Shown: piece by piece, positions 28,994 to 38,841 of the stretch | Position numbering within the stretch: the stretch's first letter is position 1 | Layout of the letters: the number at the start of each line of letters is the position of its first letter | From: Pleomorphomonas sp. T1.2MG-36 | Lineage (GTDB): Bacteria; Pseudomonadota; Alphaproteobacteria; Rhizobiales; Pleomorphomonadaceae | Assembly (NCBI RefSeq): GCF_950100655.1 | Contig: NZ_CATNLY010000001.1 | Coordinates: forward strand, 1,136,905-1,200,904 | DNA: 64,000 nt | Direction: 5' to 3' | Position numbers and translations under genes: made by a program | Notes under the pieces: model-generated | What the model was told of the DNA's origin: nothing | The model's database searches: none | Seen by the model: the letters and a program-made list of their open reading frames with translations, nothing else

Positions 28994-29085
28994 CGATCCG
29001 ACTGAGCCGGATCGGCGCTCCCGGAGCTTTTAGGGAGGCATCGTCTTTCGATCGTCGCTTCGCTCCGGCCGAACGATGCCTAGCC
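28994..29085. repeat. dispersed intergenic hairpin element, family A copy 1
   Basis: Two stems: CGATCCG (28994) with CGGATCG (29008), and GGCATCGT (29037) with ACGATGCC (29073). It closely resembles the element at 57295-57386 in order, spacing and loop sequence (for example the CGCTTCGCTCCGG stretch). The stems differ between copies in a compensatory way. It fills the space between the small peptide gene and the VOC gene, touching the VOC stop codon. Confidence 0.7.
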
Positions 29086-29466
29086 GGTGATTTCTATGCG
29101 CGTGCCGTCCGGCGCAGCGATCACGGCTTCATAGAAGCCATCGCCCGTCCAGCGTGGCCCCGATACGAGGCATCGATCCGCCTTGCAGCGGGCGGCCAGC
29201 GCATCGACGGCCGCCGCGCTGCCCAGCGAGATGGCGACATGGTCCCAGCCGGCACGCTCGGCCTCTGCCGCCGGCTCGACCCACGGCCCGGTCATCAGTT
29301 CGATGGAACCGCCATCCGGCAACCGTGCGAAACGCGACCGGAAGCCCGGCCGATTGCGGCTTTCGTAGACGCCACCGATCTCGACGTCAAAATAGCGCGC
29401 CCAGAAGGCGGCGGCCGCGTCGAGGTTGGAGGTCCACAGGGCGACATGAGCAAGACGCATGGTCAT
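29080..29466 (-). CDS. VOC (glyoxalase/bleomycin resistance) family protein
   Basis: Small metal-dependent VOC-fold protein of 128 residues with the paired beta-alpha-beta-beta-beta modules: MRLAHVALWTSNLDAAAAFWARYFDV at the start, WDHVAISLG in the middle and AAPDGTRIEITG at the end, with likely metal ligands H in LAHVAL and WDHVAI and E in IEITG. Substrate unknown. It begins four bases after the MFS gene ends and is the last gene of the DeoR-MFS-VOC run. Confidence 0.85.
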   Translation of the reverse strand: MTMRLAHVALWTSNLDAAAAFWARYFDVEIGGVYESRNRPGFRSRFARLPDGGSIELMTGPWVEPAAEAERAGWDHVAISLGSAAAVDALAARCKADRCLVSGPRWTGDGFYEAVIAAPDGTRIEITG

Positions 29467-29470
29467 CCTT

Positions 29471-30610
29471 TCAGTGCTTCGATCCGGCCACGCGGCCGGC
29501 AGTCAGGGTGACAAGCAGCATCAGGGCCGTCAGCATCCACAGCGAGGCGGGAAGGCTGGTCAGCTTGGCGACGAAGCCGATGCCGGCCGGCCCCAGCAGC
29601 ACGCCGGCATAACCGGCGGTGGTGACGGCGGTCACGGCAAGACCGGACGGCATGACCTTCTGGCTGCCGGCCTTGCGGAACAGGATCGGCACGACGTTGG
29701 CCAGCCCGACGCCCACCAGCAGGAAGCCGGCCATGGCGACGGCGACGAAGGGCGCCAGCAACACCACCGCGAAGCCGACAATGCCGATCACGCTGCCCCA
29801 GAACAGCGTCGCGCGGTCGCCGACCCGGCCGACCACGGCGTCGCCGAGAAGCCGCATCACCGTCATGGCGATGGAGAACACCATGTAGCCCATGCCGCCA
29901 TGCTCGGCGCCGACCAGCCCGGCACCAGTGAGATAGAGGGCGCCCCAGTCGAGCACCGCCCCCTCGGCCAGGAAGACGATCGCCGTCAGCACCGCGAGCA
30001 GCAGCACGAAGCCACGCGGCAAGGCGAACAGCGGGCCGCCCTCGGCCGCCGTGGTGGTGAGCAGGCGCGGCGCGATGATCACCACGGCCAGCAACATCAA
30101 AGCGGACGCCACCAGCATGGTCGGCAGCGGGCCGAGCTGCACCGACAGCAGGAAGATGGCGAACACCGAACCGATGAAGCCGCCGACGCTGAAAAGACCG
30201 TGGAAGCCGGACATCAGCGGACGATCCGAGGCCTTCTCCACTTCGACCGCATGAATGTTCATGGCCACGTCGAGCGAGCCGAGCGACCCGCCGAACAGGA
30301 ACAGCGCCACACCGAGCGTCAGCGGCGTCGACACCACGGCCAGCAGCGGCAGGAACACGGCCATGCCGATGGCGCCGCCGATGATGATCGGCTTGCAGCC
30401 GAACCGGGCGCTGAGCACGCCGGTCATCAGCATGGCGACCACCGAGCCGATGCCCAGGCACAGCAGCAGCACGCCGAGCACGCCGTCGTCGACGGCAAGC
30501 CGCGCCTTGGCATAGGGAATGAGCGGTGCCCAGCAGGCCACGCCGAAACCGGCCACGAGGAAGGCGAGGCGCGTTGCGAGCCGGGTGGCCGGCCGATCAG
30601 CAGATATCAT
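29471..30610 (-). CDS. MFS transporter (YbjJ-like)
   Basis: Twelve-helix inner membrane transporter of 379 residues. It resembles YbjJ-type MFS proteins: WAPLIPYAKARLAVDDGVLGVLLL early, FGGSLGSLDVAMNIHAVEVE, MSGFHGLFSVGGFIGS and LDWGALYLTGAG in the middle. These motifs recur in the family often placed with sugar or polyol regulators. Start MISADRPATRLATRLAF at 30610; upstream in-frame codons are non-coding in style. It lies 73 bases behind the DeoR regulator gene, its likely controller. Confidence 0.85.
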   Translation of the reverse strand: MISADRPATRLATRLAFLVAGFGVACWAPLIPYAKARLAVDDGVLGVLLLCLGIGSVVAMLMTGVLSARFGCKPIIIGGAIGMAVFLPLLAVVSTPLTLGVALFLFGGSLGSLDVAMNIHAVEVEKASDRPLMSGFHGLFSVGGFIGSVFAIFLLSVQLGPLPTMLVASALMLLAVVIIAPRLLTTTAAEGGPLFALPRGFVLLLAVLTAIVFLAEGAVLDWGALYLTGAGLVGAEHGGMGYMVFSIAMTVMRLLGDAVVGRVGDRATLFWGSVIGIVGFAVVLLAPFVAVAMAGFLLVGVGLANVVPILFRKAGSQKVMPSGLAVTAVTTAGYAGVLLGPAGIGFVAKLTSLPASLWMLTALMLLVTLTAGRVAGSKH

Positions 30611-30683
30611 GTTGGCTCCCAGGGCATCCGCCCGAAAGGCTGCGGGCCTTTCCGGATCAGGCGGCTGCATGAAATGGTGATGG

Positions 30684-31454
30684 TCATGGGGGATCGCCGG
30701 CCAGGAGAACATCGGTCCCGGCCTCCCTGAGGTCGGCGACGAGCGCCTCCGGGGCGTCCCGCTCGACGACGAACTGCGAAAAGGCGCGAGCCGGGGCGAT
30801 GCGATAAGGTGCATGCGCCGCGAACTTATCCGAGGTGACCAGCGCGACGCGGCGGCGGCTCGTCGCCATCACCGCGCGCTTGAAAATGGCGTCGGCATGG
30901 TTGAGCGCGCCGACACCATCCTCGGCCGAGACGCTGCAGACGCCGATGAAGGCGAGCTCAATGGCAAGGCGCGTCACCGCCTCGACGGCGACGGCGTCGA
31001 CCGCCCCGCCGATGGTGGCATCCACCGCCCCGCCGATCATCAGGAGGTCGAGGTCTTGCCGCCCCATCACGGCGGCGGCGACATCCACCGAGTTGGTGGC
31101 CACCGTCAGCCCGAAGTCTTCCGGCAGGGCGTCGACCAGCGCCACATGGGTGCTACCGGCGTCGAGAAAGATCAGTTGCCCCCGCCCGACCAGCGGAGCC
31201 GCCCGCGCGGCCAACGCCCGCTTGGCCTCCACCCCTTCGCCAAGCCGCGCCGACAGCGGCCTCGTCGCCAGCGGCAGCGCGCCGCCATAGACGCGGCGAC
31301 AAAGCCCGTCGGCGGCCAGCGCCCGGAGGTCGCGGCGGATGGCATCTTCGGAAACGCCGAACTCGGCGGCCAACTGAACGGACGCCACCGACTGCCCCTC
31401 GGCGAGGCGGTCGGCGATCAGATCACGACGGGCAAGCGGCAGTTCTTCGATCAT
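30684..31454 (-). CDS. DeoR/GlpR family transcriptional regulator
   Basis: Repressor of 256 residues with an N-terminal DeoR helix-turn-helix (ERR-like start, VASVQLAAEFGVSEDAIRRDLRALAADGLCRRVYGGAL) and a C-terminal sugar-phosphate-sensing DeoRC domain (FLDAGSTHVALVDAL, VATNSVDVAAAV, LMIGGAVDATIGGAVD). Probable autoregulation through repeats just upstream and control of the following MFS and VOC genes. The effector is likely a phosphorylated sugar or derivative by family rule; nothing here identifies it. Confidence 0.9.
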   Translation of the reverse strand: MIEELPLARRDLIADRLAEGQSVASVQLAAEFGVSEDAIRRDLRALAADGLCRRVYGGALPLATRPLSARLGEGVEAKRALAARAAPLVGRGQLIFLDAGSTHVALVDALPEDFGLTVATNSVDVAAAVMGRQDLDLLMIGGAVDATIGGAVDAVAVEAVTRLAIELAFIGVCSVSAEDGVGALNHADAIFKRAVMATSRRRVALVTSDKFAAHAPYRIAPARAFSQFVVERDAPEALVADLREAGTDVLLAGDPP

Positions 31455-31464
31455 GCGCCGTTAT

Positions 31465-31502
31465 AACGTGCATAAACGAGAACAACAACACGCATAAACA
31501 AG
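31465..31502. promoter_or_regulatory. direct-repeat operator of the DeoR operon
   Basis: Two near-identical 16-mers, AACGTGCATAAACGAG (31465-31480) and AACACGCATAAACAAG (31487-31502), repeat at 22 bp, two helical turns, 11 bases before the deoR-type start codon. DeoR-family proteins bind such repeats; the position suggests autorepression. Confidence 0.65.
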
Positions 31503-31535
31503 TATGAACCGATTTTATGAATCGTTACACATCGA

Positions 31536-32174
31536 TCACCTTGTACAGATCCGAACCGTGCTGACATAGGCGCAGCACATCAGCACCAGTTGACGCAGCA
31601 CGGCATCGGCCGCCTCGATCGGCAGATTGCGCTCGAAGACGCTACGGACCGTGCCGAAGATGCTGGTGAGCAGCGTCAGCACCACGCCGTGCAGATCGTC
31701 GAAGGCGGCGTCGGAGGCGCTGGCGAACATGGCGGCCGTCGCGGTATCGACGCGTCGGGCGAAGGCCTCGATCAGCGGTTCGTTGTCGAGTTCGGCCACC
31801 GAGCGGTAGAGCGCACGGGTCACCTCGGCCCGCTCCGTCTTGGCCCGCCAATAGGTCGTCACCAGCGCCTCGACCATGGCCGCCACCTCGGCGCCCTGCT
31901 GTGCCCGGCAGGTGGCCTCCACCTTGTCGGCGACGATATCGAGATAGCGCTCGTTGAGCGCATAGAACAGCGCCTGCTTGTGCGGAAAATATTGGTACAT
32001 GGTGCCGACCGAAACGCCGGCCCGCTCGGCCACCCGTGTCGTTGTCAGGCGGCGCGGTCCGTCGCTGACCAAAACCTGAATGGTCGCCTCGAAGATGGCG
32101 TCGAGCGTCACCGCCGCGCGGGCCTGGCGCGGCCTTTTCCGGGGCGACAGATGCGGTGGCGGGCTGGTCGGCAA
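31536..32174 (-). CDS. TetR/AcrR family transcriptional regulator
   Basis: DNA-binding repressor of 212 residues: basic N-terminal tail, TetR helix-turn-helix in residues about 20-65 (AIFEATIQVLVSDGPRRLTTTRVAERAGVSVGTMYQYFPHKQALF), then an all-helical ligand domain. It is divergent from an SDR gene, its probable target, with a 73-base shared promoter region. Confidence 0.9.
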   Translation of the reverse strand: MPTSPPPHLSPRKRPRQARAAVTLDAIFEATIQVLVSDGPRRLTTTRVAERAGVSVGTMYQYFPHKQALFYALNERYLDIVADKVEATCRAQQGAEVAAMVEALVTTYWRAKTERAEVTRALYRSVAELDNEPLIEAFARRVDTATAAMFASASDAAFDDLHGVVLTLLTSIFGTVRSVFERNLPIEAADAVLRQLVLMCCAYVSTVRICTR

Positions 32175-32196
32175 AAGCGAATCCTCAAACTGAACG

Positions 32197-32241
32197 ATCC
32201 TTCATATTCTCGACAGTAGCAGACCACGAGACATGAAGGAT
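32197..32241. promoter_or_regulatory. inverted repeat between TetR and SDR genes
   Basis: ATCCTTCAT (32197-32205) and ATGAAGGAT (32233-32241) form perfect 9-base arms separated by 27 bases in the divergent promoter region. The right arm overlaps the ribosome site of the SDR gene. It could be a split TetR operator or simply reflect two copies of a ribosome site, one serving each strand. Confidence 0.35.
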
Positions 32242-32247
32242 GCAACC

Positions 32248-32976
32248 ATGAGCCAAACGCGCCTTGCCCTCGTCACCGGCGCCAACAAGGGCATCGGGCT
32301 GGAAATCGCCCGCCAGCTCGCCGAGGCCGGCGTCACCGTCATCATCGGCGCCCGCGATCCCGAACGGGGACAGATAGCGGCCGAGACCCTCGCCGCCCAG
32401 GGCCTGACGGTCGAGGCCGTCCGGATCGACCTCAACGACGGCGACAGCATCACGGCGGCCGCCGAGACAATCCGGGAGCGCCACGGCCGCCTCGACATCC
32501 TCATCAACAACGCCGGCATCATCGACGCCGAAGACGGCCCGCCGACGTCGGCTTCGCCCGAGGCGGCACGGCGGATCATGGAGACCAACTTCGTCGGCAC
32601 CCTGGCGGTGACGCAGGCGATGCTGCCGCTCCTGCGCCTGTCGGCGGCGGGGCGGATCGTCAACCTGTCGAGTTCGCTCGGCTCGCTCGCGGTCAATGGC
32701 GACCCGACCTCGCCCTACTACTCCGCGCGCCTCATCGGCTACAACGCATCCAAGGCGGCGCTCAACATGCTCACCGTCCAGCTCGCCGCGGAACTGCGCG
32801 ACACGCCCATCGTCGTCAACGCGGTGAGCCCCGGCTACGTGAAGACCGACCTTACCGGCCACACCGGCTTCATGACACCCGAGGAAGGGGCGAGATTGCC
32901 GGTCGAATATGCGCTGCTCGGTGAAGGGGCGGTGTCCGGCCGGTTCGTCGAACCCGCCGGAGAGACGCCGTGGTGA
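32248..32976 (+). CDS. SDR family oxidoreductase
   Basis: NAD(P)-dependent dehydrogenase/reductase of 242 residues: cofactor loop GANKGIG near residue 12, LINNAGI, NLSSSLGSL, and catalytic Tyr-Lys in GYNASKAALNM. The GANKGIG and YYSARLIGYNASKAA arrangement resembles carbonyl-reductase-like SDRs. I start at MSQTRLALVTG behind AAGGAT; an in-frame ATG five codons earlier is possible. Probably controlled by the divergent TetR regulator. Substrate unknown. Confidence 0.88.
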   Translation: MSQTRLALVTGANKGIGLEIARQLAEAGVTVIIGARDPERGQIAAETLAAQGLTVEAVRIDLNDGDSITAAAETIRERHGRLDILINNAGIIDAEDGPPTSASPEAARRIMETNFVGTLAVTQAMLPLLRLSAAGRIVNLSSSLGSLAVNGDPTSPYYSARLIGYNASKAALNMLTVQLAAELRDTPIVVNAVSPGYVKTDLTGHTGFMTPEEGARLPVEYALLGEGAVSGRFVEPAGETPW

Positions 32977-32980
32977 GACA

Positions 32981-33898
32981 TCAGGGCCACTTGGCGAGCG
33001 GCGGCATCGACGACAGAATGCTGTCGACGTTGCCGCCGGTCTTCAGGCCGAACACCGTGCCGCGGTCGTAAAGCAGGTTGAACTCCACGTAACGTCCGCG
33101 CCGCACCAGCTGTTCCTCGCGCTCGGTCGCCGTCCAGGGCGTGCGCATGTTGGCGCGGACGAGGCGGGGAAAAATGTCGAGGAAGGCGAGGCCGAGATCG
33201 CGCGTGAAGGCGAAGTCGGCAGCCCAGCCGGCGTCGGAATGCAGGTAGTCGTAGAAGATGCCGCCGACGCCGCGCGCCTCGCCGCGATGCTTCAGATAGA
33301 AATACTCGTCGCACCAGGCTTTGTAGTCGGCATGGTCGATGTGGGGATGGGCGGCGCAGGCCGCCTTCATCGCCGCGTGGAAGGCGATGGTGTCGGGGTC
33401 TTCCTGGCTGCGGCGGGCGTCGAGCACCGGCGTCAGGTCGGCGCCGCCGCCGAACCACTGGCGGGTGGTCACCACCATGCGGGTGTTCATGTGAACGGCC
33501 GGCACATGCGGGTTCTGCATGTGGGCGATCAGCGAGATGCCGCTCGCCCAGAAGCGCGGATCCTCTGCGGCGCCTGGCATCTGCGCCCGGAATTCCGGCG
33601 CGAACTCACCGTGCACCGTCGAGACGTGGACGCCCACCTTCTCGAACACGGCGCCGCGCATCATGCTCATCGCCCCGCCGCCGCCGGGCGCGCCGCTATG
33701 GTCGGTGCGCTGCCACGGCGTCCGCACGAAACGCCCCGGCTCCATGCCGGCGGCAGGCGCGCCCTCGTCTTCGATCTCCTCGAAAACGGCGCAGATCCGG
33801 TCGCGAAGGTCGGCGAACCAGTCGGTGGCGAGAGCCTTCTTGCCCTCGATGTCGGGCGGCAGCGCGGTCGAGGCGAGAGAGGCGGCGCTGGTCGGCAT
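32981..33898 (-). CDS. hemF: oxygen-dependent coproporphyrinogen III oxidase HemF
   Basis: Aerobic heme synthesis enzyme that decarboxylates coproporphyrinogen III to protoporphyrinogen IX with oxygen. The 305-residue product shows the family signature [47 protein letters not shown] and [24 protein letters not shown]. It is convergent with the SDR gene, four bases apart. In related genomes hemF lies close to trmL and petABC, as it does here. Confidence 0.96.
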   Translation of the reverse strand: MPTSAASLASTALPPDIEGKKALATDWFADLRDRICAVFEEIEDEGAPAAGMEPGRFVRTPWQRTDHSGAPGGGGAMSMMRGAVFEKVGVHVSTVHGEFAPEFRAQMPGAAEDPRFWASGISLIAHMQNPHVPAVHMNTRMVVTTRQWFGGGADLTPVLDARRSQEDPDTIAFHAAMKAACAAHPHIDHADYKAWCDEYFYLKHRGEARGVGGIFYDYLHSDAGWAADFAFTRDLGLAFLDIFPRLVRANMRTPWTATEREEQLVRRGRYVEFNLLYDRGTVFGLKTGGNVDSILSSMPPLAKWP

Positions 33899-33965
33899 GA
33901 ACGATCACTCCGGGTTTTGACGGAGCGTGATTTAGGCGCTTTCACCCGTTCTTGCCAAGCGCCGA

Positions 33966-33997
33966 GGCGAGACGAAGGCATTTGCCGTCGTCTCGCC
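33966..33997. terminator. hairpin downstream of the BA14K gene
   Basis: Ten-base arms GGCGAGACGA and TCGTCTCGCC, extended by an inner AGGC-ATTT-GCC(G) pairing, lie 12 bases past the stop codon of the BA14K gene and upstream of hemF. No U tract follows, so it is a weak or Rho-assisted terminator candidate. Confidence 0.45.
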
Positions 33998-34008
33998 CAG
34001 CGTTTACG

Positions 34009-34443
34009 TCAGCGATAATAGGGCGAAACGCAGACCTGTCGCGGCCCGTTGTAGGGCTGGAAGGTGTTGGTGTAGGCGTCATAGGAGCGGTAGCGCCCCT
34101 GACACCAGCGCACGTGGCTGACCGGCATCGCAACACCTACCCGCGGGCGCGGCGCCTGCTGGGCGGCCATGCCGCCGATGATTGCCGCGCCGAGGCCGAA
34201 GGCGGCCAGCGGGTACCACCAGCCGTCGTTATGGCGGCGATATCCCGGGCGTTGATGGCGATAACCGCGATGGCCGTTCCAGTAACCGGCACGGTCGCGA
34301 TCCCAGTGCCGTCGGTCTCGATACTGGACCGTCTCGACCTGCGACGAATAGCCACCGACGGAGATGGACGCTGCCCCGGCGGGAATGACGGACGTGATCG
34401 CCATGACGGCCGAAAGAGCGGTAGCGGTGATGATCTTGATCAT
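34009..34443 (-). CDS. BA14K family protein
   Basis: Small exported protein of 144 residues found widely in Hyphomicrobiales; the Brucella member is an immunoreactive, lectin-like surface protein. It has a signal peptide (MIKIITATALSAVMAITSVIPAGA), a His/Arg/Tyr-rich region, one hydrophobic stretch (WYPLAAFGLGAAIIGGMAA, residues about 76-94) and the C-terminal BA14K signature WCQGRYRSYDAYTNTFQPY with a final VC pair. A perfect EcfG-type promoter lies upstream, so stress induction is expected. Confidence 0.9.
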   Translation of the reverse strand: MIKIITATALSAVMAITSVIPAGAASISVGGYSSQVETVQYRDRRHWDRDRAGYWNGHRGYRHQRPGYRRHNDGWWYPLAAFGLGAAIIGGMAAQQAPRPRVGVAMPVSHVRWCQGRYRSYDAYTNTFQPYNGPRQVCVSPYYR

Positions 34444-34477
34444 GTTCGGGTCTCCTGGCTGAGGGGCATATAGCCTA

Positions 34478-34503
34478 AACGCAACATGCCCCTATGGGGT
34501 TCC
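34478..34503 (-). promoter_or_regulatory. EcfG-type promoter of the BA14K gene
   Basis: Read leftward: GGAAC (34503-34499), 17 bases, CGTT (34481-34478), an exact match to the GGAAC-N16/17-CGTT consensus of the alphaproteobacterial general stress sigma factor. The -10 box lies 35 bases before the start codon. Confidence 0.75.
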
Positions 34504-34519
34504 AGCCCGGCCCGGACCG

Positions 34520-35173
34520 CTATTCGTCGTGTTCGTACTGGGCGATGGTCCAAGGCTCGGCCCGCCCCGCCTCGACCCACTCGGCATAGGCGGGCAGCGT
34601 CCGTATCGCCTCCATGTAGGCCCCGGTCTCCGCGTCCACCGGCCAGGAATAGGTCGTGAAGCGGCCGACCACCGGCGCATACATGGCATCCGCCGCCGAG
34701 AACGCACCGTAGAGGAACGGCCCGCCCTGGCCGAAACGCTGCCGCGCCTCCTTCCAGAGGGCGAAGATGCGCTTGGCGTCGTCCAGCGCCGAACCGTCGC
34801 CCCTCACCTTCCAGGCATAGGTCCGCCGCCAGTTGGCGGTATAGTCGCGCCTCAAATTCTGGAAGCCGGCATGCATCTCCGCCGCCGCCGAGCGCGCATG
34901 CGCCCGCGCCGCCACGTCGGCCGGCCAGATGCCCCGATCCGGAAACCTCTCGGCCAGATACTCGATGATGGCGAGGCTTTCCCACACCGTGAGGTCACCG
35001 TCCACGAGGCAGGGCACCTTGCCCGTCGGCGACAGCTTCAGGATGGCCTCCTTCCAGCCGTCGACATAGAGCGGCTGCACCACCTCCTCGAAGGGAATGC
35101 CGAAATGCCTGAGAACCAGCCAGGCCCGTTGCGACCAGGACGAATACCCTTTGTTGGCGATGAGCAGCTTCAT
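34520..35173 (-). CDS. glutathione S-transferase family protein
   Basis: Cytoplasmic GST of 217 residues with an N-terminal thioredoxin fold (MKLLIANKGYSSWSQRAWLVLRHFGIPFEE; KLSPTGKVPCLVDG; VWESLAIIEYLAERFPD, the glutathione-binding P and ES residues) and an all-helical C-terminal domain (FSAADAMYAPVVGRFTTYSW). Serine of the SSWSQRAW region is the likely catalytic residue. Substrate unknown. Lies 79 bases after trmL on the same strand. Confidence 0.9.
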   Translation of the reverse strand: MKLLIANKGYSSWSQRAWLVLRHFGIPFEEVVQPLYVDGWKEAILKLSPTGKVPCLVDGDLTVWESLAIIEYLAERFPDRGIWPADVAARAHARSAAAEMHAGFQNLRRDYTANWRRTYAWKVRGDGSALDDAKRIFALWKEARQRFGQGGPFLYGAFSAADAMYAPVVGRFTTYSWPVDAETGAYMEAIRTLPAYAEWVEAGRAEPWTIAQYEHDE

Positions 35174-35252
35174 GTCGTCTCTCCGAAACCCGATGCGCGG
35201 AGGATCGGGCAAAGCCCCGCCGCCGTCCAACGCATTTCGATGATGCCGGCGA

Positions 35253-35726
35253 TCACGGCGCCTGAACGGTCGTAAAGCCGCCGGTCTGCCGCAGCGCCTC
35301 GCCCATGATCATCGCCGCCGACAGCGCCACGTTGATCGACCGCAGCCCCGGCCGCATCGGGATGACGATCCGCCCCTCGGCACGGTCGTGCACCGCCTCC
35401 GGAACGCCCGCCGACTCCCGCCCCATCAGCACGATGTCGCCATCCTCGAAGACGAAGTCGGCATAGGGAACCGAGCCCCTGGTGGTCGCCAGCACCAGCC
35501 GCCGCCCCGCCGCCGTCGCAAAGGCCTCGAAATCCGCCCAACCGACATGCCGGACCACCGTCGCCATCTCGATATAGTCCATGCCGGCCCGCTTGAGGGC
35601 GCGGTCGGACAGGTCGAAGCCGGCCGGGCCGATCACATGCAGCGTCGTGCCGAGGCAGGCGGCGAGCCGGATCAGCGTTCCGGTGTTCTGGGCGATGTCG
35701 GGCTGGTAGAGGGCAAGGTCGATCAT
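35253..35726 (-). CDS. trmL: tRNA (cytidine(34)-2'-O)-methyltransferase TrmL
   Basis: SPOUT-fold methyltransferase that modifies the wobble base of certain leucine tRNAs. At 157 residues it is the short TrmL form: LYQPDIAQNTGTLIRLAACLG, DYIEMATVVRHVGW, and the knot motifs LMGRESAGVPEAVH, IVIPMRPGLRSINVALSAAMIMGEALRQ. The ATG at 35726 gives the family start; longer open frame ahead is ignored. Commonly found near petABC in related genomes. Confidence 0.93.
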   Translation of the reverse strand: MIDLALYQPDIAQNTGTLIRLAACLGTTLHVIGPAGFDLSDRALKRAGMDYIEMATVVRHVGWADFEAFATAAGRRLVLATTRGSVPYADFVFEDGDIVLMGRESAGVPEAVHDRAEGRIVIPMRPGLRSINVALSAAMIMGEALRQTGGFTTVQAP

Positions 35727-36066
35727 CAATGATTCCGATGGATTTCGATCGATTAATGTGATGGAGAGTGGCATTTCCGCCACCCTGATTGAATCGTCTT
35801 AGTGCGTCGGCATCCGAACGGTTGCACTGAAAACGCCTTCTGCTACCGTGCGCCGGCTCCAGTCACAAGGAGGAGCGTCGAATGGTGGTTCTCTGCTCAT
35901 AGCTTGACCCGGTCGGGCCGTTTGTACGGCTCGAATGCCCGTGGCCAGTTTCCGACCGCGCCCGCATCGCGTGCGCCGTCGCGGACCCATTCGCCCCACA
36001 TTTCACCTCTAGCATTCCTGCCGCGACCTACGGGTCGTCGGTTCACCGCCTTCATTCGGTGCTGTC
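35727..36066. other. intergenic region between trmL and the ABC exporter
   Basis: About 340 bases between divergent genes. It must hold both promoters. I see no conserved reading frame, RNA gene or strong repeat; a GC-rich GACCTACGGGTCGTC palindrome lies at its right end, about 30 bases before the exporter start. Confidence 0.5.
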
Positions 36067-37947
<1,881 letters not shown>

Positions 37948-37952
37948 AAAGA

Positions 37953-37988
37953 ATCCGCCCGGACAGTCGCGAGGCTGTCTGGGCGGAT
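37953..37988 (+). terminator. hairpin after ABC exporter copy 1
   Basis: ATCCGCCCGGACAG pairs with CTGTCTGGGCGGAT (one G-T pair) around a short loop, five bases past the stop codon. There is no U tract; it may serve as a shared end for this gene and the convergent reductase gene. Confidence 0.5.
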
Positions 37989-38023
37989 GGCAAGGCAAGG
38001 GGGCGGGTCTTGCCCTTCACTGA

Positions 38024-38554
38024 CTATCCTGGAACGTAAGTCAGCCTGATCACCTCGTCGCCGATGCGGTCGGTGGCAATGAGGCGGAGCGGCCCGCGTG
38101 GGCGGGCGAAGAACGGCTTGCCGCCACCTATGGCGACGGGGTGCAGATAGATCCTGTACTCGTCGACGAGGCCGAGATCGGCGAGGTTCGCCGCCAGCTC
38201 CGGACCGGAGACCTCGATCACGCCGTCGAGCCGGGCCTTGAGATCGCGGACCGTCGCCTCCAGGCCGTCGTTGACGAGCGTGGCATTGGGCCCGACCTCC
38301 CCGAGCGAGCGCGACACCACCCATTTCGGCTGACGCCGCCAGGCCGCCGCGTAGTCGCGCTCGGCGGCGTCCCAGTCGGGCTGATCGTCGTCCCAGTAGC
38401 GCATCACCTCATACATGCGGCGGCCGTAGATGCTGCCGGACACCTCGCGCACGTCATCGGTGAAATGGCGGAACACCGTGGGGTCGGGCGAGAAGGCCAT
38501 GTGGTCGACATAGCCGTCGAGCGACTGGTTCAGGGCATAGACCAGTTTGGCCAT
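38024..38554 (-). CDS. dihydrofolate reductase family protein (RibD C-terminal domain)
   Basis: NADPH-binding reductase-like protein of 176 residues: MAKLVYALNQSLDGYVDH, SGSIYGRRMYEVMRYWDD, VVSRSLGEVGPNATLV, IEVSGPELAANLADLGLVDEYRIYLHPVAIGGGKPFF. This is the RibD C-terminal fold, common as stand-alone proteins of unknown substrate; it is unlikely to be the housekeeping FolA. A strong GGAGG ribosome site precedes the ATG. Confidence 0.88.
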   Translation of the reverse strand: MAKLVYALNQSLDGYVDHMAFSPDPTVFRHFTDDVREVSGSIYGRRMYEVMRYWDDDQPDWDAAERDYAAAWRRQPKWVVSRSLGEVGPNATLVNDGLEATVRDLKARLDGVIEVSGPELAANLADLGLVDEYRIYLHPVAIGGGKPFFARPRGPLRLIATDRIGDEVIRLTYVPG

Positions 38555-38649
38555 CTCGGCCTCCTTCGCGTCAGAGCTTCATCTACGACGATTTCGACAG
38601 GGGTGGGTGCCCGATATCGATCGCTCGCCTTACTCGTCCTGAGGTCCAC

Positions 38650-38740
38650 CTTGAATTCACACGTGAACTCAAGCGACCTGCGCGGGGATGACAGGCTATC
38701 TATATGTTTCTTTTATATAAATCTGTCATCCCCGCGCAGG
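38650..38740. repeat. pair of nested inverted repeats in a gene gap
   Basis: The 287-base gap between the reductase and MFS genes holds two palindromes side by side. The first has arms CTTGAATTCAC (38650-38660) and GTGAACTCAAG (38663-38673), one mismatch. The second has perfect 18-base arms: CCTGCGCGGGGATGACAG (38677-38694) and its complement (38723-38740) around an AT-rich 28-base loop that itself contains TATAT/ATATA. GTCATCCCCGCGCAGG-type stretches are common dispersed intergenic repeats in proteobacteria. Confidence 0.75.
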
Positions 38741-38841
38741 CGGGCACCTCGGGCAGAATGGGGCGCGAGGCTAATATGGATCTCTGATCCTTCACGAAGC
38801 AGCGGCCGCTTGGCTTCGCGAGCCGCGCTTCGAGAGAGGCC

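Noticed and set aside
29459..30730. 423-codon plus-strand frame rich in His, Gln and Asp
   Set aside because: Antisense to the MFS transporter; the composition is the usual mirror of hydrophobic codons.
32197..32241. 9-base inverted repeat as a firm TetR operator
   Set aside because: The 27-base separation is too long for a normal TetR site and both arms resemble ribosome sites; listed only as a weak feature.
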